This document shows positions 1-8,309 of a stretch of 15,856 nucleotides of DNA, piece by piece. Every line of letters begins with the position of its first letter. Position 1 is the stretch's first letter. The position numbers were made by a program, and so were the translations under genes. The stretch covers positions 1-15,856 of the forward strand of contig JAGLDT010000159.1 of NCBI GenBank assembly GCA_023145485.1. Reading direction: 5' to 3'. Origin of the DNA: Cocleimonas sp. (GTDB lineage Bacteria > Pseudomonadota > Gammaproteobacteria > Thiotrichales > Thiotrichaceae). Under the pieces are notes generated by a model, which was given only the letters and a program-made list of their open reading frames with translations, was not told where the DNA came from and made no database searches.

Positions 1-558
1 TTTCGTGTTGCATTAGGTGGTGCGCAATCTGTTTATGATATAAAACCTGATTTAACCACGTTAGGAAAAATTATCGGTGGTGGCATGCCTGTTGGCGCTT
101 TTGGTGGACGTAAAGACATTATGCAAGCTTTGTCACCTCTTGGCCCTGTTTATCAAGCAGGGACTTTATCAGGTAACCCCATTGCAATGGTTGCAGGTTT
201 AAAAACATTGGAAATTATCTCTAGAGAAGGTTTCTATGAAGAGTTAACGGCAAAGACCACTGCTTTTGTGGCGGATATGTTAGCAGTTGCAAAGAAAAAT
301 AATATTGCGTTAACCAGCAGTCAAGTGGGTGCAATGTTTGGCTTGTTTTTTACCGATGTTGAAGGGGTAAAAAGCTTTGCTGAAGCGACTCAATGTAATG
401 TTGAACAGTTTAATCAATTCTTTCATGGGATGTTGGATGCGGGTGTGAACTTAGCGCCTTCTGCTTATGAGGCTGGATTTGTATCAAGCGCACATACCGA
501 TGAAGATCTTAAGCAAACAGTAGATGCCGCTGACAAAGTATTCTCATCATTAACTTAA
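1..558 (+). CDS. hemL: Glutamate-1-semialdehyde 2,1-aminomutase, C-terminal part (5' end outside window)
   Basis: The reading frame is open from base 1 and ends with TAA at 556-558. It gives about 185 residues, the C-terminal part of a family whose members are about 425 residues long. The enzyme is a cytosolic PLP-dependent aminomutase that turns glutamate-1-semialdehyde into 5-aminolevulinate, the haem precursor in the C5 pathway. The frame contains [16 protein letters not shown] (codons 21-36); its Lys, encoded at 67-69, matches the lysine that forms the Schiff base with PLP. Further family blocks follow: [16 protein letters not shown], the [10 protein letters not shown] segment and [10 protein letters not shown] near the end. 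The N-terminal domain is missing only because the window cuts the gene. The next gene, rpoH, is on the same strand about 100 bases on, with its own regulatory site between. Confidence 0.96.
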   Translation, partial: FRVALGGAQSVYDIKPDLTTLGKIIGGGMPVGAFGGRKDIMQALSPLGPVYQAGTLSGNPIAMVAGLKTLEIISREGFYEELTAKTTAFVADMLAVAKKNNIALTSSQVGAMFGLFFTDVEGVKSFAEATQCNVEQFNQFFHGMLDAGVNLAPSAYEAGFVSSAHTDEDLKQTVDAADKVFSSLT

Positions 559-578
559 TCGCAATTAAAGGCTAAATT
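550..578 (+). promoter_or_regulatory. Possible sigma-70 promoter for rpoH
   Basis: A TTAACT box (550-555) and a TAAATT box (573-578) are 17 bases apart, each matching four of six consensus positions. They overlap the end of hemL. A transcript from here would start near 585 and carry the CIRCE repeat in its 5' leader. The match is modest and the DNA is AT-rich, so this is only a candidate. Confidence 0.3.
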
Positions 579-599
579 ATCAAGGAACTAAATCTTCTA

Positions 600-626
600 T
601 TAGCACTCTCACCATTAGAGTGCTAA
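600..626 (+). promoter_or_regulatory. CIRCE operator (HrcA-binding inverted repeat) upstream of rpoH
   Basis: The sequence is TTAGCACTC, nine bases, then GAGTGCTAA. This is a perfect match to both arms and the spacing of CIRCE, the operator bound by the heat-shock repressor HrcA. It lies 32 bases upstream of the rpoH ATG, just before the ribosome site. It can therefore act as a DNA operator and would also form a nine-base-pair hairpin in the mRNA leader. The match is direct; that HrcA controls rpoH here is inference, since hrcA is not in the window. Confidence 0.93.
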
Positions 627-658
627 TATGTGCTCAGACACTAAGGAAAAATTTAACT

Positions 659-1516
659 ATGAGCACACATACGATACATAATCAGCTAATACCTGTAACA
701 GCAGGCAGTATTGACAGCTATATTCAATCGGTTCATGAATTGCCTGTCTTAACGGTAGCAGAAGAAAAAGAGTTAGCATTTCGCCTACGCGATAATGAAG
801 ACCTTGATGCTGCGCGAATGTTGATTTTACATAATTTACGCTTTGTGATTAAAGTAGCACGTGGTTATAACGGTTATGGGCTTCCATTAGCAGATTTAGT
901 GCAAGAAGGGAACGTAGGTTTGATGAAAGCGGTTAAGCGTTTTGATCCTACTATGAATGTTCGCTTGGTTTCCTTTGCAGTGCATTGGATTCGTGCAGAA
1001 ATGCATGAGTATATTTTGCGTAACTGGAAAATAGTAAAAGTTGCAACCACTAAGGCCCAACGTAAATTATTTTTCAATCTTCGTAGCAGTAAAAAGCGTT
1101 TAGGTTGGTTAAATCAAGCTGAAGTCAATGATGTTGCTGATACGCTAGGTGTTACTAGCAAAGATGTGATGGAAATGGAAAAACGCATGAGTGGGCAGGA
1201 TTTAGGCTTTGATCTTGCACCAGGGCAAGATGATGATGATAATGCCTATTCTCCTAGTTTGTATTTAAAAACAGAGCAACAAGACCCTTTAGAGGCGTTG
1301 GAAGAACAAGATTGGGAAGATCATAAACAAGCAATTTTTACTAAAGCATTAGCTAAACTAGATGAGCGTAGTCAAGATATTCTCGCTAGTCGTTGGTTGT
1401 CAGATAAAAAAGCGACATTGCAAGACCTAGCGGGTAAGTATGGTATTTCTGCTGAGCGTATTCGTCAGTTAGAAAGCAATGCAATCAAAAAAATTCGTGA
1501 GTCTATTGTTGCTTAA
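659..1516 (+). CDS. rpoH: RNA polymerase sigma factor RpoH (sigma-32, heat shock)
   Basis: A 285-residue sigma factor, within one residue of the E. coli length. It directs core RNA polymerase to heat-shock promoters such as those of chaperones and proteases. Region 2 is seen at about 55-125, with [33 protein letters not shown] and [19 protein letters not shown]. The RpoH box QRKLFFNLR at 134-142 separates it from other sigma-70 group members. Region 4, with a helix-turn-helix ending in [20 protein letters not shown], closes the protein. The ATG at 659 was chosen because it gives the normal N-terminus and has AAGGA at 643-647. An in-frame GTG at 620 would extend the protein by 13 residues but lies inside the CIRCE repeat. 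A terminator follows the stop codon, so the gene is probably monocistronic. Confidence 0.97.
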   Translation: MSTHTIHNQLIPVTAGSIDSYIQSVHELPVLTVAEEKELAFRLRDNEDLDAARMLILHNLRFVIKVARGYNGYGLPLADLVQEGNVGLMKAVKRFDPTMNVRLVSFAVHWIRAEMHEYILRNWKIVKVATTKAQRKLFFNLRSSKKRLGWLNQAEVNDVADTLGVTSKDVMEMEKRMSGQDLGFDLAPGQDDDDNAYSPSLYLKTEQQDPLEALEEQDWEDHKQAIFTKALAKLDERSQDILASRWLSDKKATLQDLAGKYGISAERIRQLESNAIKKIRESIVA

Positions 1517-1544
1517 AAAACTATCCAGTTATTATTTTAGATAT

Positions 1545-1576
1545 AAAAAAGCCGCTAAATCAGCGGCTTTTTTTTG
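1545..1576. terminator. Bidirectional intrinsic terminator between rpoH and the small minus-strand ORF
   Basis: The stem GCCGCT (1551-1556) pairs with AGCGGC (1562-1567) across a five-base loop. It is preceded by six A and followed by eight T. The hairpin therefore ends plus-strand transcription from rpoH and, read the other way, minus-strand transcription from the 30-codon ORF at 1596-1688. Confidence 0.92.
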
Positions 1577-1595
1577 TACTTTAATTTTTTAAATC

Positions 1596-1688
1596 TTAGG
1601 CAAAAACAACTGAAAAGAAACTAAACCATGAGAAAGCTATAAGCCCCACAACCATTAGCATAGGTAAACCAAAATCTAAACTAAACAT
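1596..1688 (-). CDS. Tiny single-pass membrane protein, 30 residues, function unknown
   Basis: A minus-strand ORF with ATG at 1688-1686 and TAA at 1598-1596. The product starts MFSLDFGLP, then runs almost entirely hydrophobic with MVVGLIAF and SWFSFF and ends VVFA. That is enough for one membrane helix with almost no soluble part and almost no charge. Three things support real coding in so short a frame. A GGAG lies six bases before the ATG. A good promoter is found upstream (1722-1750). The stop codon is followed by the bidirectional terminator at 1545-1576. It lies convergent to rpoH and divergent from xseB. Proteins of this kind are often subunits of respiratory or transport complexes or membrane stress proteins, but I do not recognise a family. 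The hydrophobic composition could arise by chance, so I rely on the flanking signals. Confidence 0.62.
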   Translation of the reverse strand: MFSLDFGLPMLMVVGLIAFSWFSFFSVVFA

Positions 1689-1721
1689 ATTTCGCTCCGA
1701 TAATAGTGAATTACTACTCGA

Positions 1722-1750
1722 ATAGTAGTGTATTGTTGTATTCTTATCAA
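1722..1750 (-). promoter_or_regulatory. Sigma-70-type promoter of the 30-codon ORF
   Basis: Read on the minus strand there is TTGATA (1750-1745), a 17-base spacer, and TACTAT (1727-1722): five and four matches to consensus at ideal spacing. Transcription would start near 1715, about 27 bases before the ATG. An inverted repeat, ACTACT (1713-1718) and AGTAGT (1724-1729), covers the -10 box and start site and could be an operator; no regulator is recognised. Confidence 0.5.
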
Positions 1751-1823
1751 GCATCATAAATATTAAGTATAAGAATTATGATAAATTGTTGCATTTTAGA
1801 GAACGAAGGACGACTATTAATGG

Positions 1824-2048
1824 ATGAGTAAAAAGCCTAAACCAATAGATTTTGAAGCCACAATGCTAGAATTAGCATCATTAATTGATAAAATGGAACA
1901 AGATGATTTATCGTTAGAAGAATCACTCAAAGATTTTGAACGAGGCATTTCATTAACGAGGATATGTCAATCCTCGCTGAAAGATGCAGAACAACGTATT
2001 AAAATCCTTACTCAGGGTATTGAGGAAGAGTTTTTGACGGACAAATAA
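1824..2048 (+). CDS. xseB: Exodeoxyribonuclease VII small subunit
   Basis: A 74-residue protein of the normal size for XseB, the small subunit that binds in several copies to XseA to form the single-strand-specific nuclease ExoVII, acting in repair and degradation of single-stranded DNA. The family pattern is clear: FEATMLELASLIDKMEQDDLSLEESLKDFERG near the N-terminal half (shown here as FEATMLELASLIDKMEQ, then the SLEESL and FERG blocks), followed by a helix with QSSLKDAEQRIKIL. An ATG at 1820 is out of frame and hits a stop after three codons, so 1824 is the start. GAAGGA at 1805-1810 is a somewhat distant ribosome site. The stop is 25 bases before ispA, as in the classical xseB-ispA-dxs operon. 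The large-subunit gene xseA is not in the window. Confidence 0.95.
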   Translation: MSKKPKPIDFEATMLELASLIDKMEQDDLSLEESLKDFERGISLTRICQSSLKDAEQRIKILTQGIEEEFLTDK

Positions 2049-2073
2049 ATATAAATAATATGATGAATAATAA

Positions 2074-2961
2074 ATGAGACCTGTTGCAGAGCTCACTCAA
2101 TATCAGCTAAGAATAGAGAATGTCTTAAGCAATAGTATCCCTGATGCAAATATTGAACCCTGTTTATTGCACAAAGCCATGCGATATTCTGTTTTGGGTG
2201 GAGGGAAAAGAATTCGACCCTTACTGGTTTATGCCGCGGGTGAGTGCTTTCAGGTTGATAAGAAAACTTTAGATGCCCCTGCTGTTGCGATAGAGTGCTT
2301 ACATGCCTACTCTTTGGTACATGATGACTTACCCTCAATGGATGATGATGATTTACGTCGCGGTAAAGCGACAACTCATAAAGCATTTGATGAAGCAACA
2401 GCCATTCTGGCGGGTGATGCACTACAAACATTAGCATTTGAGCTATTATCTTCTCCTCTGCACAATATCTCCTTAAAAAACCAGCTAAAACTCATTAATA
2501 TCTTGAGTAAAACAGCAGGATCATTAGGTATGGTCGGTGGGCAGGTCATTGATCTATCATCAACGGGTAAAATACTGTCAGAACAGCAACTTGAGAATAT
2601 GCACTTGCATAAAACAGGTGCACTAATAAGAGCAAGTGTGATGATGGGAGCAAACTGTTCTGAACAGTTAACAGAGCAACAGCAAATAGCATTAGAACAA
2701 TATGCCTTTTGCATCGGTTTAGCTTTTCAAGTCCAAGATGATATTTTAGATATTGAAAGTGATACAGCGACATTAGGCAAACAGCAAGGTGCTGATATTG
2801 CAGCTAATAAAGCAACGTATCCTGCCATTTTAGGCATGCAAGCGGCAAAAGCGAAAGTGCTGAATTTATATCAGTCCTCCTATCATGCACTTTCATGTTT
2901 TGGTGAAGAAGCTAATTTATTAAGAGAAATTGCTGATTTTATTGTAAAAAGGAATCGGTAG
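2074..2961 (+). CDS. ispA: Farnesyl diphosphate synthase (geranyltranstransferase)
   Basis: A 295-residue short-chain prenyl transferase. It condenses isopentenyl diphosphate with dimethylallyl and geranyl diphosphate to make farnesyl diphosphate, the source of undecaprenyl and quinone side chains. GGGKRIRP is at 42-49. The first aspartate-rich motif DDLPSMDDD is at 84-92 and has the two extra residues typical of bacterial FPP synthases. The second, DDILD, is at 222-226, and the allylic substrate region KTGALIRAS is at about 180-187. All Mg-binding aspartates are present. No strong ribosome site precedes the ATG, which fits translation coupled to xseB 25 bases upstream. dxs follows after 75 bases, so the substrate-making and substrate-using steps are probably co-transcribed. 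Plasticity in the family means geranylgeranyl products cannot be fully excluded. Confidence 0.95.
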   Translation: MRPVAELTQYQLRIENVLSNSIPDANIEPCLLHKAMRYSVLGGGKRIRPLLVYAAGECFQVDKKTLDAPAVAIECLHAYSLVHDDLPSMDDDDLRRGKATTHKAFDEATAILAGDALQTLAFELLSSPLHNISLKNQLKLINILSKTAGSLGMVGGQVIDLSSTGKILSEQQLENMHLHKTGALIRASVMMGANCSEQLTEQQQIALEQYAFCIGLAFQVQDDILDIESDTATLGKQQGADIAANKATYPAILGMQAAKAKVLNLYQSSYHALSCFGEEANLLREIADFIVKRNR

Positions 2962-3036
2962 TTTTTCTCCTTACTCCTTAGTACTTAGCTAGTCTATATT
3001 TGCTGGGTACAGTGCTACAGATGGTTAACGTGCTTT

Positions 3037-4926
3037 ATGTTAGATCAAATTAACTCCCCTGAAGAACTACGCTTAATTGATAGAGAACAATTGCCTAAGG
3101 CATGTGATGCATTACGCAATTGTTTGTTAGAAACCGTTGCCGATACGGGAGGTCATTTTGCGGCAGGGTTAGGGACAGTAGAATTAACGATTGCATTGCA
3201 TTATGTTTTTGATACGCCTAATGATCGCTTGATCTGGGATGTAGGGCATCAAGCCTATGGGCATAAAATTATTACGGGGCGACGCGATGAAATCAAAACA
3301 ATTCGTCAAAAAGGTGGACTAGCGCCTTTTCCACGTCGTGAAGAAAGTGAATACGATGCTTTTGGTGTAGGACATTCTAGCACCTCCATTAGTGCTGCTT
3401 TAGGAATGGCGGTTGCTTCCAAACAGTTAGGTCATCAGCGTCAATCTGTTGCGATTATTGGTGATGGTGCAATGACCGCAGGGATGGCGTATGAAGCGCT
3501 CAATAATGCGGCTGATCTCAATGCTAATATGTTGGTTGTTCTCAATGATAATGATATGTCGATTTCGCCTAATGTCGGTGGTTTGAGTAAATATTTAACT
3601 CGTTTGCTATCCAGTCGCTTTTATTCTTCTGTGCGGGAAGGGGGGAAGAAAGTACTTTCAAAAACACCCTTAATGCAGGATTTTGCACGCAGGGCAGAAG
3701 AGCATACAAAAGGAATGCTCTTACCAGGCACCTTATTTGAAGAAATGGGCTTTGTCTATTATGGGCCTGTTGATGGGCATGATGTGATTGAGCTAGTAAA
3801 AATTTTAGAGAATATCAAATCAATCGATGGGCCTAAATTTCTACATGTAGTGACACAAAAAGGCAAAGGCTATAAACCTGCTGAACAAGATCCTTGTCGG
3901 TATCATGCCGTTCCTGTCTTTGATTTGCAAACAGGTGTTATACCTGTAAAAAAAGCACCAATACCCACTTATACTCAAGTCTTTGGTGAATGGTTATGTG
4001 ATATGGCCGCGGAGGATAAGCGTTTGGTGGGAATTACTCCTGCAATGCGCGAAGGCTCTGGGCTGGTCGAGTTCTCAGAACAATATCCTGAGCGTTATTT
4101 TGATGTAGCGATTGCAGAACAACATGCGGTAACACTTGCGGCAGGAATGGCCTGTGAAGGGCTTAAACCAATAGTGGCGATTTATTCTTCTTTTTTACAA
4201 CGAGCCTATGATCAATTAATTCATGATGTTGCTTTGCAAAATTTAGCAGTTGTCTTTGCGATTGATCGAGCGGGGTTAGTCGGAGCCGATGGTGCAACCC
4301 ATTCAGGAAACTATGATTACTCTTATTTGCGCTGTATTCCTAATATGATTGTTATGGCTCCAACAGATGAAAATGAATGTCGGCAAATGCTGTACACTGC
4401 CTTTCTTCAAGACGCCCCTACCGCTGTGCGTTACCCTAGAGGAAAAGGGGTTGGGATAAAGCCAAAGAAGAAAATGCAGCAAATTCCAATTGGTAAAGGG
4501 GAAATTTTACAACAGGGAAGCAGTATTGCCATCTTATTATTTGGCTCTCTTTTGAGTGCGTGTACTGCAGCAACAGATACCTTATCTGCAACCTTAGTGA
4601 ATATGCGTTTTGTCAAACCGTTAGATGAAGATTTGTTAATAGAACTAGCAGGGCAATATGAACTGATTGTGACTGTTGAAGATAATGCCATTAATGGCGG
4701 AGCAGGCAGTGGGGTTAATGAATTTTTATTAAGACAGAATATAAACATTCCCATACTCAATTTAGGCATACCTGATAGCTACCTTGAGCATGCCGAGCGT
4801 GAACAGCAGTTAAGCTCAATCGGTTTAGATGCCGAGGGTCTTATTAAATCCATTCAATCATTTTACCAATCATCGTTTGCTGTATCGCAACAAATCCGCC
4901 CTAAAGGAGTACTACTTGCGTCTTAG
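3037..4926 (+). CDS. dxs: 1-deoxy-D-xylulose-5-phosphate synthase
   Basis: A 629-residue thiamine-diphosphate enzyme of the transketolase family, close to the usual 620. It joins pyruvate and glyceraldehyde 3-phosphate to give DXP, the first step of the non-mevalonate isoprenoid pathway. His40 in GGHFAAGLG and the block [11 protein letters not shown] (68-77) match substrate-binding positions. The ThDP motif begins GDGAMTAG (142-149) and ends LNDN (169-172). The catalytic glutamate is E361 in [14 protein letters not shown], in the second domain, and the C-terminal domain contains TVEDN and GGAGSG. It is the last gene of the xseB-ispA-dxs cluster. The N-terminus is a few residues shorter than in E. 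coli; no other in-frame ATG is available upstream and no clear Shine-Dalgarno is seen. The final 20 or so residues look poorly conserved. Confidence 0.97.
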   Translation: MLDQINSPEELRLIDREQLPKACDALRNCLLETVADTGGHFAAGLGTVELTIALHYVFDTPNDRLIWDVGHQAYGHKIITGRRDEIKTIRQKGGLAPFPRREESEYDAFGVGHSSTSISAALGMAVASKQLGHQRQSVAIIGDGAMTAGMAYEALNNAADLNANMLVVLNDNDMSISPNVGGLSKYLTRLLSSRFYSSVREGGKKVLSKTPLMQDFARRAEEHTKGMLLPGTLFEEMGFVYYGPVDGHDVIELVKILENIKSIDGPKFLHVVTQKGKGYKPAEQDPCRYHAVPVFDLQTGVIPVKKAPIPTYTQVFGEWLCDMAAEDKRLVGITPAMREGSGLVEFSEQYPERYFDVAIAEQHAVTLAAGMACEGLKPIVAIYSSFLQRAYDQLIHDVALQNLAVVFAIDRAGLVGADGATHSGNYDYSYLRCIPNMIVMAPTDENECRQMLYTAFLQDAPTAVRYPRGKGVGIKPKKKMQQIPIGKGEILQQGSSIAILLFGSLLSACTAATDTLSATLVNMRFVKPLDEDLLIELAGQYELIVTVEDNAINGGAGSGVNEFLLRQNINIPILNLGIPDSYLEHAEREQQLSSIGLDAEGLIKSIQSFYQSSFAVSQQIRPKGVLLAS

Positions 4927-5001
4927 CTATAGCTTCGTTACTATCTGCAAGCTTTTTTAGGGTGTTTACCCTATATTACCCTCGATTTAGAACTCATAAT
5001 A

Positions 5002-5382
5002 ATGCCAGCTAAGTACACCCTGAAAATAGTGACTGATTTTGCTTCTGCCCATACACTTCGTGATTACCCCGGTGCATGTAGCCGTCTTCATGGACATAAC
5101 TGGAAAGTAGAAGCAGAAGTTGTTGCAACCGAATTGAATGAAATTGGTATGGCGATTGATTTTAAGGAAATTAAAAAAGCGGCTCGTGAAATTGCTGCTG
5201 AGTTAGACCATTATTATTTAAATGATTTAAAGCCCTTTCAAAAAATCAATCCAACAGCCGAAAATATAGCACGGTATTTTTATCAGCAGTTAGCTCAAAA
5301 AATAAACAATGATACAATTACCGTCTCACGATTAACGCTTTGGGAAACAGAGCGTGCCTGTGTTACTTATAGTGAAGACTAA
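5002..5382 (+). CDS. queD: 6-carboxy-5,6,7,8-tetrahydropterin synthase (QueD)
   Basis: A 126-residue protein of the 6-pyruvoyl-tetrahydropterin synthase fold. QueD converts 7,8-dihydroneopterin triphosphate to 6-carboxytetrahydropterin, the second step towards the tRNA base queuosine. The zinc ligands are H17 (in SAHTLR), H30 and H32 (in RLHGHNW). Cys26 is in the catalytic position, D69-H70 lie in ELDHYYLND, and E117 lies in WETERACVTY. The NPTAENIARY block is also present. The Cys in SRLHGH context and short length favour QueD over the eukaryotic-type PTPS. It is 75 bases after dxs on the same strand, with no terminator seen between them, so read-through from dxs is possible. Other que genes are not in the window. 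Confidence 0.92.
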   Translation: MPAKYTLKIVTDFASAHTLRDYPGACSRLHGHNWKVEAEVVATELNEIGMAIDFKEIKKAAREIAAELDHYYLNDLKPFQKINPTAENIARYFYQQLAQKINNDTITVSRLTLWETERACVTYSED

Positions 5383-5603
5383 TGAAATAATGGTTTTGTT
5401 GCTTGGCGTGAATTTCAGCATTTACCTTTGATCTTTGGCTAAAATAGAACTAATCTCTTTAATTAACATCGTTTATCTTGTTAAGCTGTGATTTATGTAT
5501 CTTTCGTTACAGTTGCCCACACTTAGTTAAGGCATGCTTTTTTAATATGTCAAGGAATGAGGGGATATGGGCAAGCTGATAATAAATAATATAAGGGGTT
5601 TCA

Positions 5604-6515
5604 ATGCTTCCACAAAGAACACTAAAAGAGATCGTTAAAACGGTCAGTATAGGTTTGCACTCAGGTAAAAAAGTTGAGTTGGTTTTACGTCCTGCTACGG
5701 TAAATACAGGTATTATATTTCGTCGTGTTGACCTTGATCCAATTGTTGAGATTAAAGCAGAAGCTGATGCTGTCGGTGAAACTATGCTGAGTACTACACT
5801 GGTTAAAGACGGTGTTAAAATATCCACGATTGAGCATATTATGTCTGCCTTTGTCGGTTTAGGTATCGATAATGCCTATGTTGATATTAATGCAGTAGAA
5901 GTTCCCATTATGGATGGAAGTGCCGCTCCTTTTATTTACTTAATCCAAGATGCAGGTATTAAAGAACAATTCACACCCAAAAAATTTGTTAAAATAATTA
6001 AGCCCATAAAATTTAAAAATGAATCAGGCTGGGCTGAACTCACTCCTTTTGATGGTTTTAAAGTCTCCTTTGAAATTGATTTTGACCATCCCGCGGTTAG
6101 AGATACACGTCAATTTTTATCATTAGACTTATCCCATCACTCTTATGTACGTGAAATTAGTCGTGCTAGAACCTTTGGTTTTATGCGTGATGTCGAGCTT
6201 TTTCGTTCAAAAAATATGGGGTTAGGTGGAAGCTTAAACAATGCTATTGTTCTCGATGATTTCCGCATTTTGAATCAAGATGGCTTACGTTATAAGGATG
6301 AGTTCGTAAAGCATAAAATATTGGATGCGGTTGGTGATTTATACACATTAGGTCATGGTATTATTGGGGCTTATCATGGGCATAAATCAGGTCATGCGAT
6401 TAATAACCTTCTCCTGCGCGAATTATTAAAGCAACGAGATGCTTGGGAAATAATAACACTTGACCATGAAAAGAAAGCCCCCGTTGCGTTTATTGGAGAT
6501 TACTATCTAGCGTAA
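5604..6515 (+). CDS. lpxC: UDP-3-O-acyl-N-acetylglucosamine deacetylase
   Basis: A 303-residue zinc amidase, near the usual 305, catalysing the first committed step of lipid A synthesis in the cytosol. The start is supported by AAGGGG about eight bases before the ATG and by the family N-terminus [20 protein letters not shown] (residues 4-23). Zinc ligands are H78 (STIEHIMSA), H237 and D241 ([10 protein letters not shown]). E77 and H264 ([10 protein letters not shown]) are the general base and acid positions. In many gammaproteobacteria lpxC ends the mra/fts cell-division cluster after ftsZ; here it stands behind queD, with a 221-base gap in which I see no gene. That gap probably holds its promoter, but I could not choose one. 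Confidence 0.97.
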   Translation: MLPQRTLKEIVKTVSIGLHSGKKVELVLRPATVNTGIIFRRVDLDPIVEIKAEADAVGETMLSTTLVKDGVKISTIEHIMSAFVGLGIDNAYVDINAVEVPIMDGSAAPFIYLIQDAGIKEQFTPKKFVKIIKPIKFKNESGWAELTPFDGFKVSFEIDFDHPAVRDTRQFLSLDLSHHSYVREISRARTFGFMRDVELFRSKNMGLGGSLNNAIVLDDFRILNQDGLRYKDEFVKHKILDAVGDLYTLGHGIIGAYHGHKSGHAINNLLLRELLKQRDAWEIITLDHEKKAPVAFIGDYYLA

Positions 6516-6616
6516 ATCCTTCGGCTTTAATACTAAAATTAGCATCGGGCAATCTATAAAAATAAATAAACTAATCACTTTATTTTTTCAGCGAATTCAT
6601 AACTACATGACTGTTC

Positions 6617-7867
6617 CTATTGAGGCAGTAATGATTCATTTTCAAATAATGATTGAATACTTTCTCGCTGACGAATCACATAAGTTTTTTTACCATCAAC
6701 TAATATTTCAGCGACTCGTGGGCGTGTATTGTAATTAGATGACATGGTGAATCCATAAGCACCTGCGGAGCGTATGGCTAATAGATCATTTTGTTGAATA
6801 TCAAGGATTCGATTTTTACCTAAAAAATCGCTTGTTTCACAGATAGGGCCGACCACATCATATTCTTGTGCTGAAGCGTTATCTTTTTTTGCAACAGGAA
6901 TAATCTCTTGCCATGCTTGATAGAGGGCAGGGCGAATTAAATCATTCATTGCAGTGTCAACAATGGCAAAATTCTTTTCTTCACTGTGCTTAAGGTACTC
7001 AACTTTTGTTACTAAAATGGCACTATTGGCAACAATAGCTCGACCAGGTTCGATCAGTACCTCATATTTTTTAAGCTTACTATTGGTAAATAATCTTTTA
7101 GTATAGTCAGAGGGTAAGGGAGGCGTTTCATCATTATAGCGAACACCTAAACCACCTCCTAAATCAAGATGGTGTATTTCAATTCCTTTTTTTTGGAGTC
7201 GTTCTGCAAGTGTTATGAGACGTTCTAGTGCATCCATAAAAGGTGATAATTCAGTGAGTTGAGATCCAATATGGCAATCAATCCCTTCTATCTTGATGTG
7301 TGACATTGCCGCCGCTCGCTCATACACTGCTTCTACGATATTGATATCAATACCAAATTTATTTTCTTTAAGCCCTGTGGAAATATAAGGGTGTGTCTTT
7401 GCATCAACATCAGGGTTTACGCGGATAGAAATAGGGGCTACTTTATCCATCTTGTGAGCAACATCATTGAGACGATCTAACTCAGCTTCAGATTCAATAT
7501 TAAAACAGCGAATACCTACCGCTAAGGCTCGCCGCATCTCATCTTCACGTTTTCCTACGCCAGAGAAAACTACTTTTTTAGGATCTCCTCCTGCAGCTAA
7601 GACACGTTCTAGTTCACCTATCGAAACAATATCAAAGCCAGAACCTAAGTTTGCAAATAGGTTTAAAATAGCAATATTTGAACAGGACTTGACCGAATAG
7701 CAAATTAAATGCTTATGCTCTTCAAAAGCATCATTAAAGGCGTGCCAGTGGCGTTCTAGCGTCTTTTTTGAGTAAATATAGCAGGGTGTACCGTATTGTG
7801 TTGCAATTTGTTGTACTGCAACATCCTCAGCAAAAAGTTGATTATCTTTGTAGTTGAAATAATCCAT
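6617..7867 (-). CDS. lysA: Diaminopimelate decarboxylase
   Basis: A 416-residue fold-III PLP enzyme of normal length. It decarboxylates meso-diaminopimelate to L-lysine, the last step of the pathway, in the cytosol. The PLP lysine is K60 in CYSVKSCSN. Other family blocks are HIGSQLTELSPF (substrate and PLP contacts), the glycine loop LDLGGGLGVRY, EPGRAIVANS, and CETSDFLGKNR, which carries the cysteine that completes the active site of the dimer partner. The C-terminal AGAYGFTMSSNYN is also typical. The ATG at 7867 gives the family start (a short N-terminus ahead of GTPCYIYS). No strong ribosome site is visible. lptM lies upstream on the same strand, as in many gammaproteobacteria, but a 118-bp palindrome now separates them. 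lpxC is convergent at the 3' end. Confidence 0.97.
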   Translation of the reverse strand: MDYFNYKDNQLFAEDVAVQQIATQYGTPCYIYSKKTLERHWHAFNDAFEEHKHLICYSVKSCSNIAILNLFANLGSGFDIVSIGELERVLAAGGDPKKVVFSGVGKREDEMRRALAVGIRCFNIESEAELDRLNDVAHKMDKVAPISIRVNPDVDAKTHPYISTGLKENKFGIDINIVEAVYERAAAMSHIKIEGIDCHIGSQLTELSPFMDALERLITLAERLQKKGIEIHHLDLGGGLGVRYNDETPPLPSDYTKRLFTNSKLKKYEVLIEPGRAIVANSAILVTKVEYLKHSEEKNFAIVDTAMNDLIRPALYQAWQEIIPVAKKDNASAQEYDVVGPICETSDFLGKNRILDIQQNDLLAIRSAGAYGFTMSSNYNTRPRVAEILVDGKKTYVIRQRESIQSLFENESLLPQ

Positions 7868-7880
7868 AGTGATTCAGGCT

Positions 7881-8006
7881 CTAGGAAATTGTCCGAGAAC
7901 AGTACCTGTAGCGAAAATCATGTTGATTAATCGCTTCTTTCGATAGAAAATAGGCGCAATCAGCGTGATTTTCAGTAGGAGTATCTGGTCTCGGGCAGCC
8001 TCCTAG
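7881..8006. mobile_element. MITE-like 118-bp imperfect palindrome flanked by CTAG, between lptM and lysA
   Basis: The element at 7885-8002 begins GAAATTGTCCGAGA and, read from the other end, GAGGCTGCCCGAGA. Both ends are directly flanked by CTAG (7881-7884 and 8003-8006). Aligning the outer arms over 44 bases gives about 32 identities with one gap, including the shared block GAAAATCA and a GATT a few bases later. It holds no ORF. Terminal inverted repeats, small size, no coding capacity and a CTAG pair that could be a target duplication are what a non-autonomous transposon derivative looks like; CTAG-type targets are known for the IS5 group. CTAG is itself palindromic, so the duplication could be part of the inverted repeat. 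In the lptM-lysA transcript it would fold into one long hairpin. Only one copy is in the window. Confidence 0.6.
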
Positions 8007-8020
8007 GTGAATAGTTTTGA

Positions 8021-8170
8021 TTATTTAGGAATACTGGAGTGCTTCTCAGGGAGATAAAGATCCCCCTTTGTACCACAAGCACTTAATAAGGTGATAATAA
8101 ATAAAAAAATAACGATAACGAAGAACAACCAGTTGCCCCAGCAGATATTTTTAAACCAAGAAGGTTTCAT
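8021..8170 (-). CDS. lptM: LPS translocon maturation lipoprotein LptM (YifL/LppL type)
   Basis: A 49-residue lipoprotein with ATG at 8170-8168 and TAA at 8023-8021. A short positive start (MKPSWFK) leads into a membrane helix (about residues 12-28) and a lipobox LLSACG. After the acylated cysteine comes GTKGDLYLPEK, the hallmark of the LptM family (CGxKGxLYLP). In E. coli LptM helps the LptD-LptE outer-membrane translocon mature oxidatively. GGAG lies eight bases before the ATG (minus strand). A TATACT -10-like box on the minus strand at 8208-8203 may be part of its promoter, though its -35 is weak. The gene is next to lysA as in many gammaproteobacteria. The aspartate in GDLYLP replaces the more usual proline. 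Confidence 0.9.
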   Translation of the reverse strand: MKPSWFKNICWGNWLFFVIVIFLFIITLLSACGTKGDLYLPEKHSSIPK

Positions 8171-8309
8171 GCTGATATCTCCATCGGATTGAAAAAAGAA
8201 GCAGTATAAAATGCATTAGGGTGTTTGATGAATAAATAAATTTTATCTTTTCGTGAACTATTTTTGATTATGGCTGTCGTAACCTGTGTGTAGTGATTTT
8301 TTTAATCTG

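Noticed and set aside
620..658. GTG-initiated N-terminal extension of rpoH (13 codons)
   Set aside because: It begins inside the CIRCE repeat, has no ribosome site, and the ATG at 659 gives the normal RpoH start with AAGGA upstream.
4960..4975. AGGGT-GTTT-ACCCT hairpin after dxs
   Set aside because: Five-base stem, and the T run lies before rather than after it, so it is not a terminator for dxs; read on the other strand it lacks a gene to end.
5383..5603. Possible small ORFs or promoter in the queD-lpxC gap
   Set aside because: Only frames of about ten codons are present, and no -35/-10 pair had both good boxes and good spacing.
6558..6587. AAAAATAAA and TTTATTTTT inverted repeat between lpxC and lysA as a terminator
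   Set aside because: The stem has only A-T pairs and a 12-base loop; in such AT-rich DNA this occurs often and would be too weak to call.
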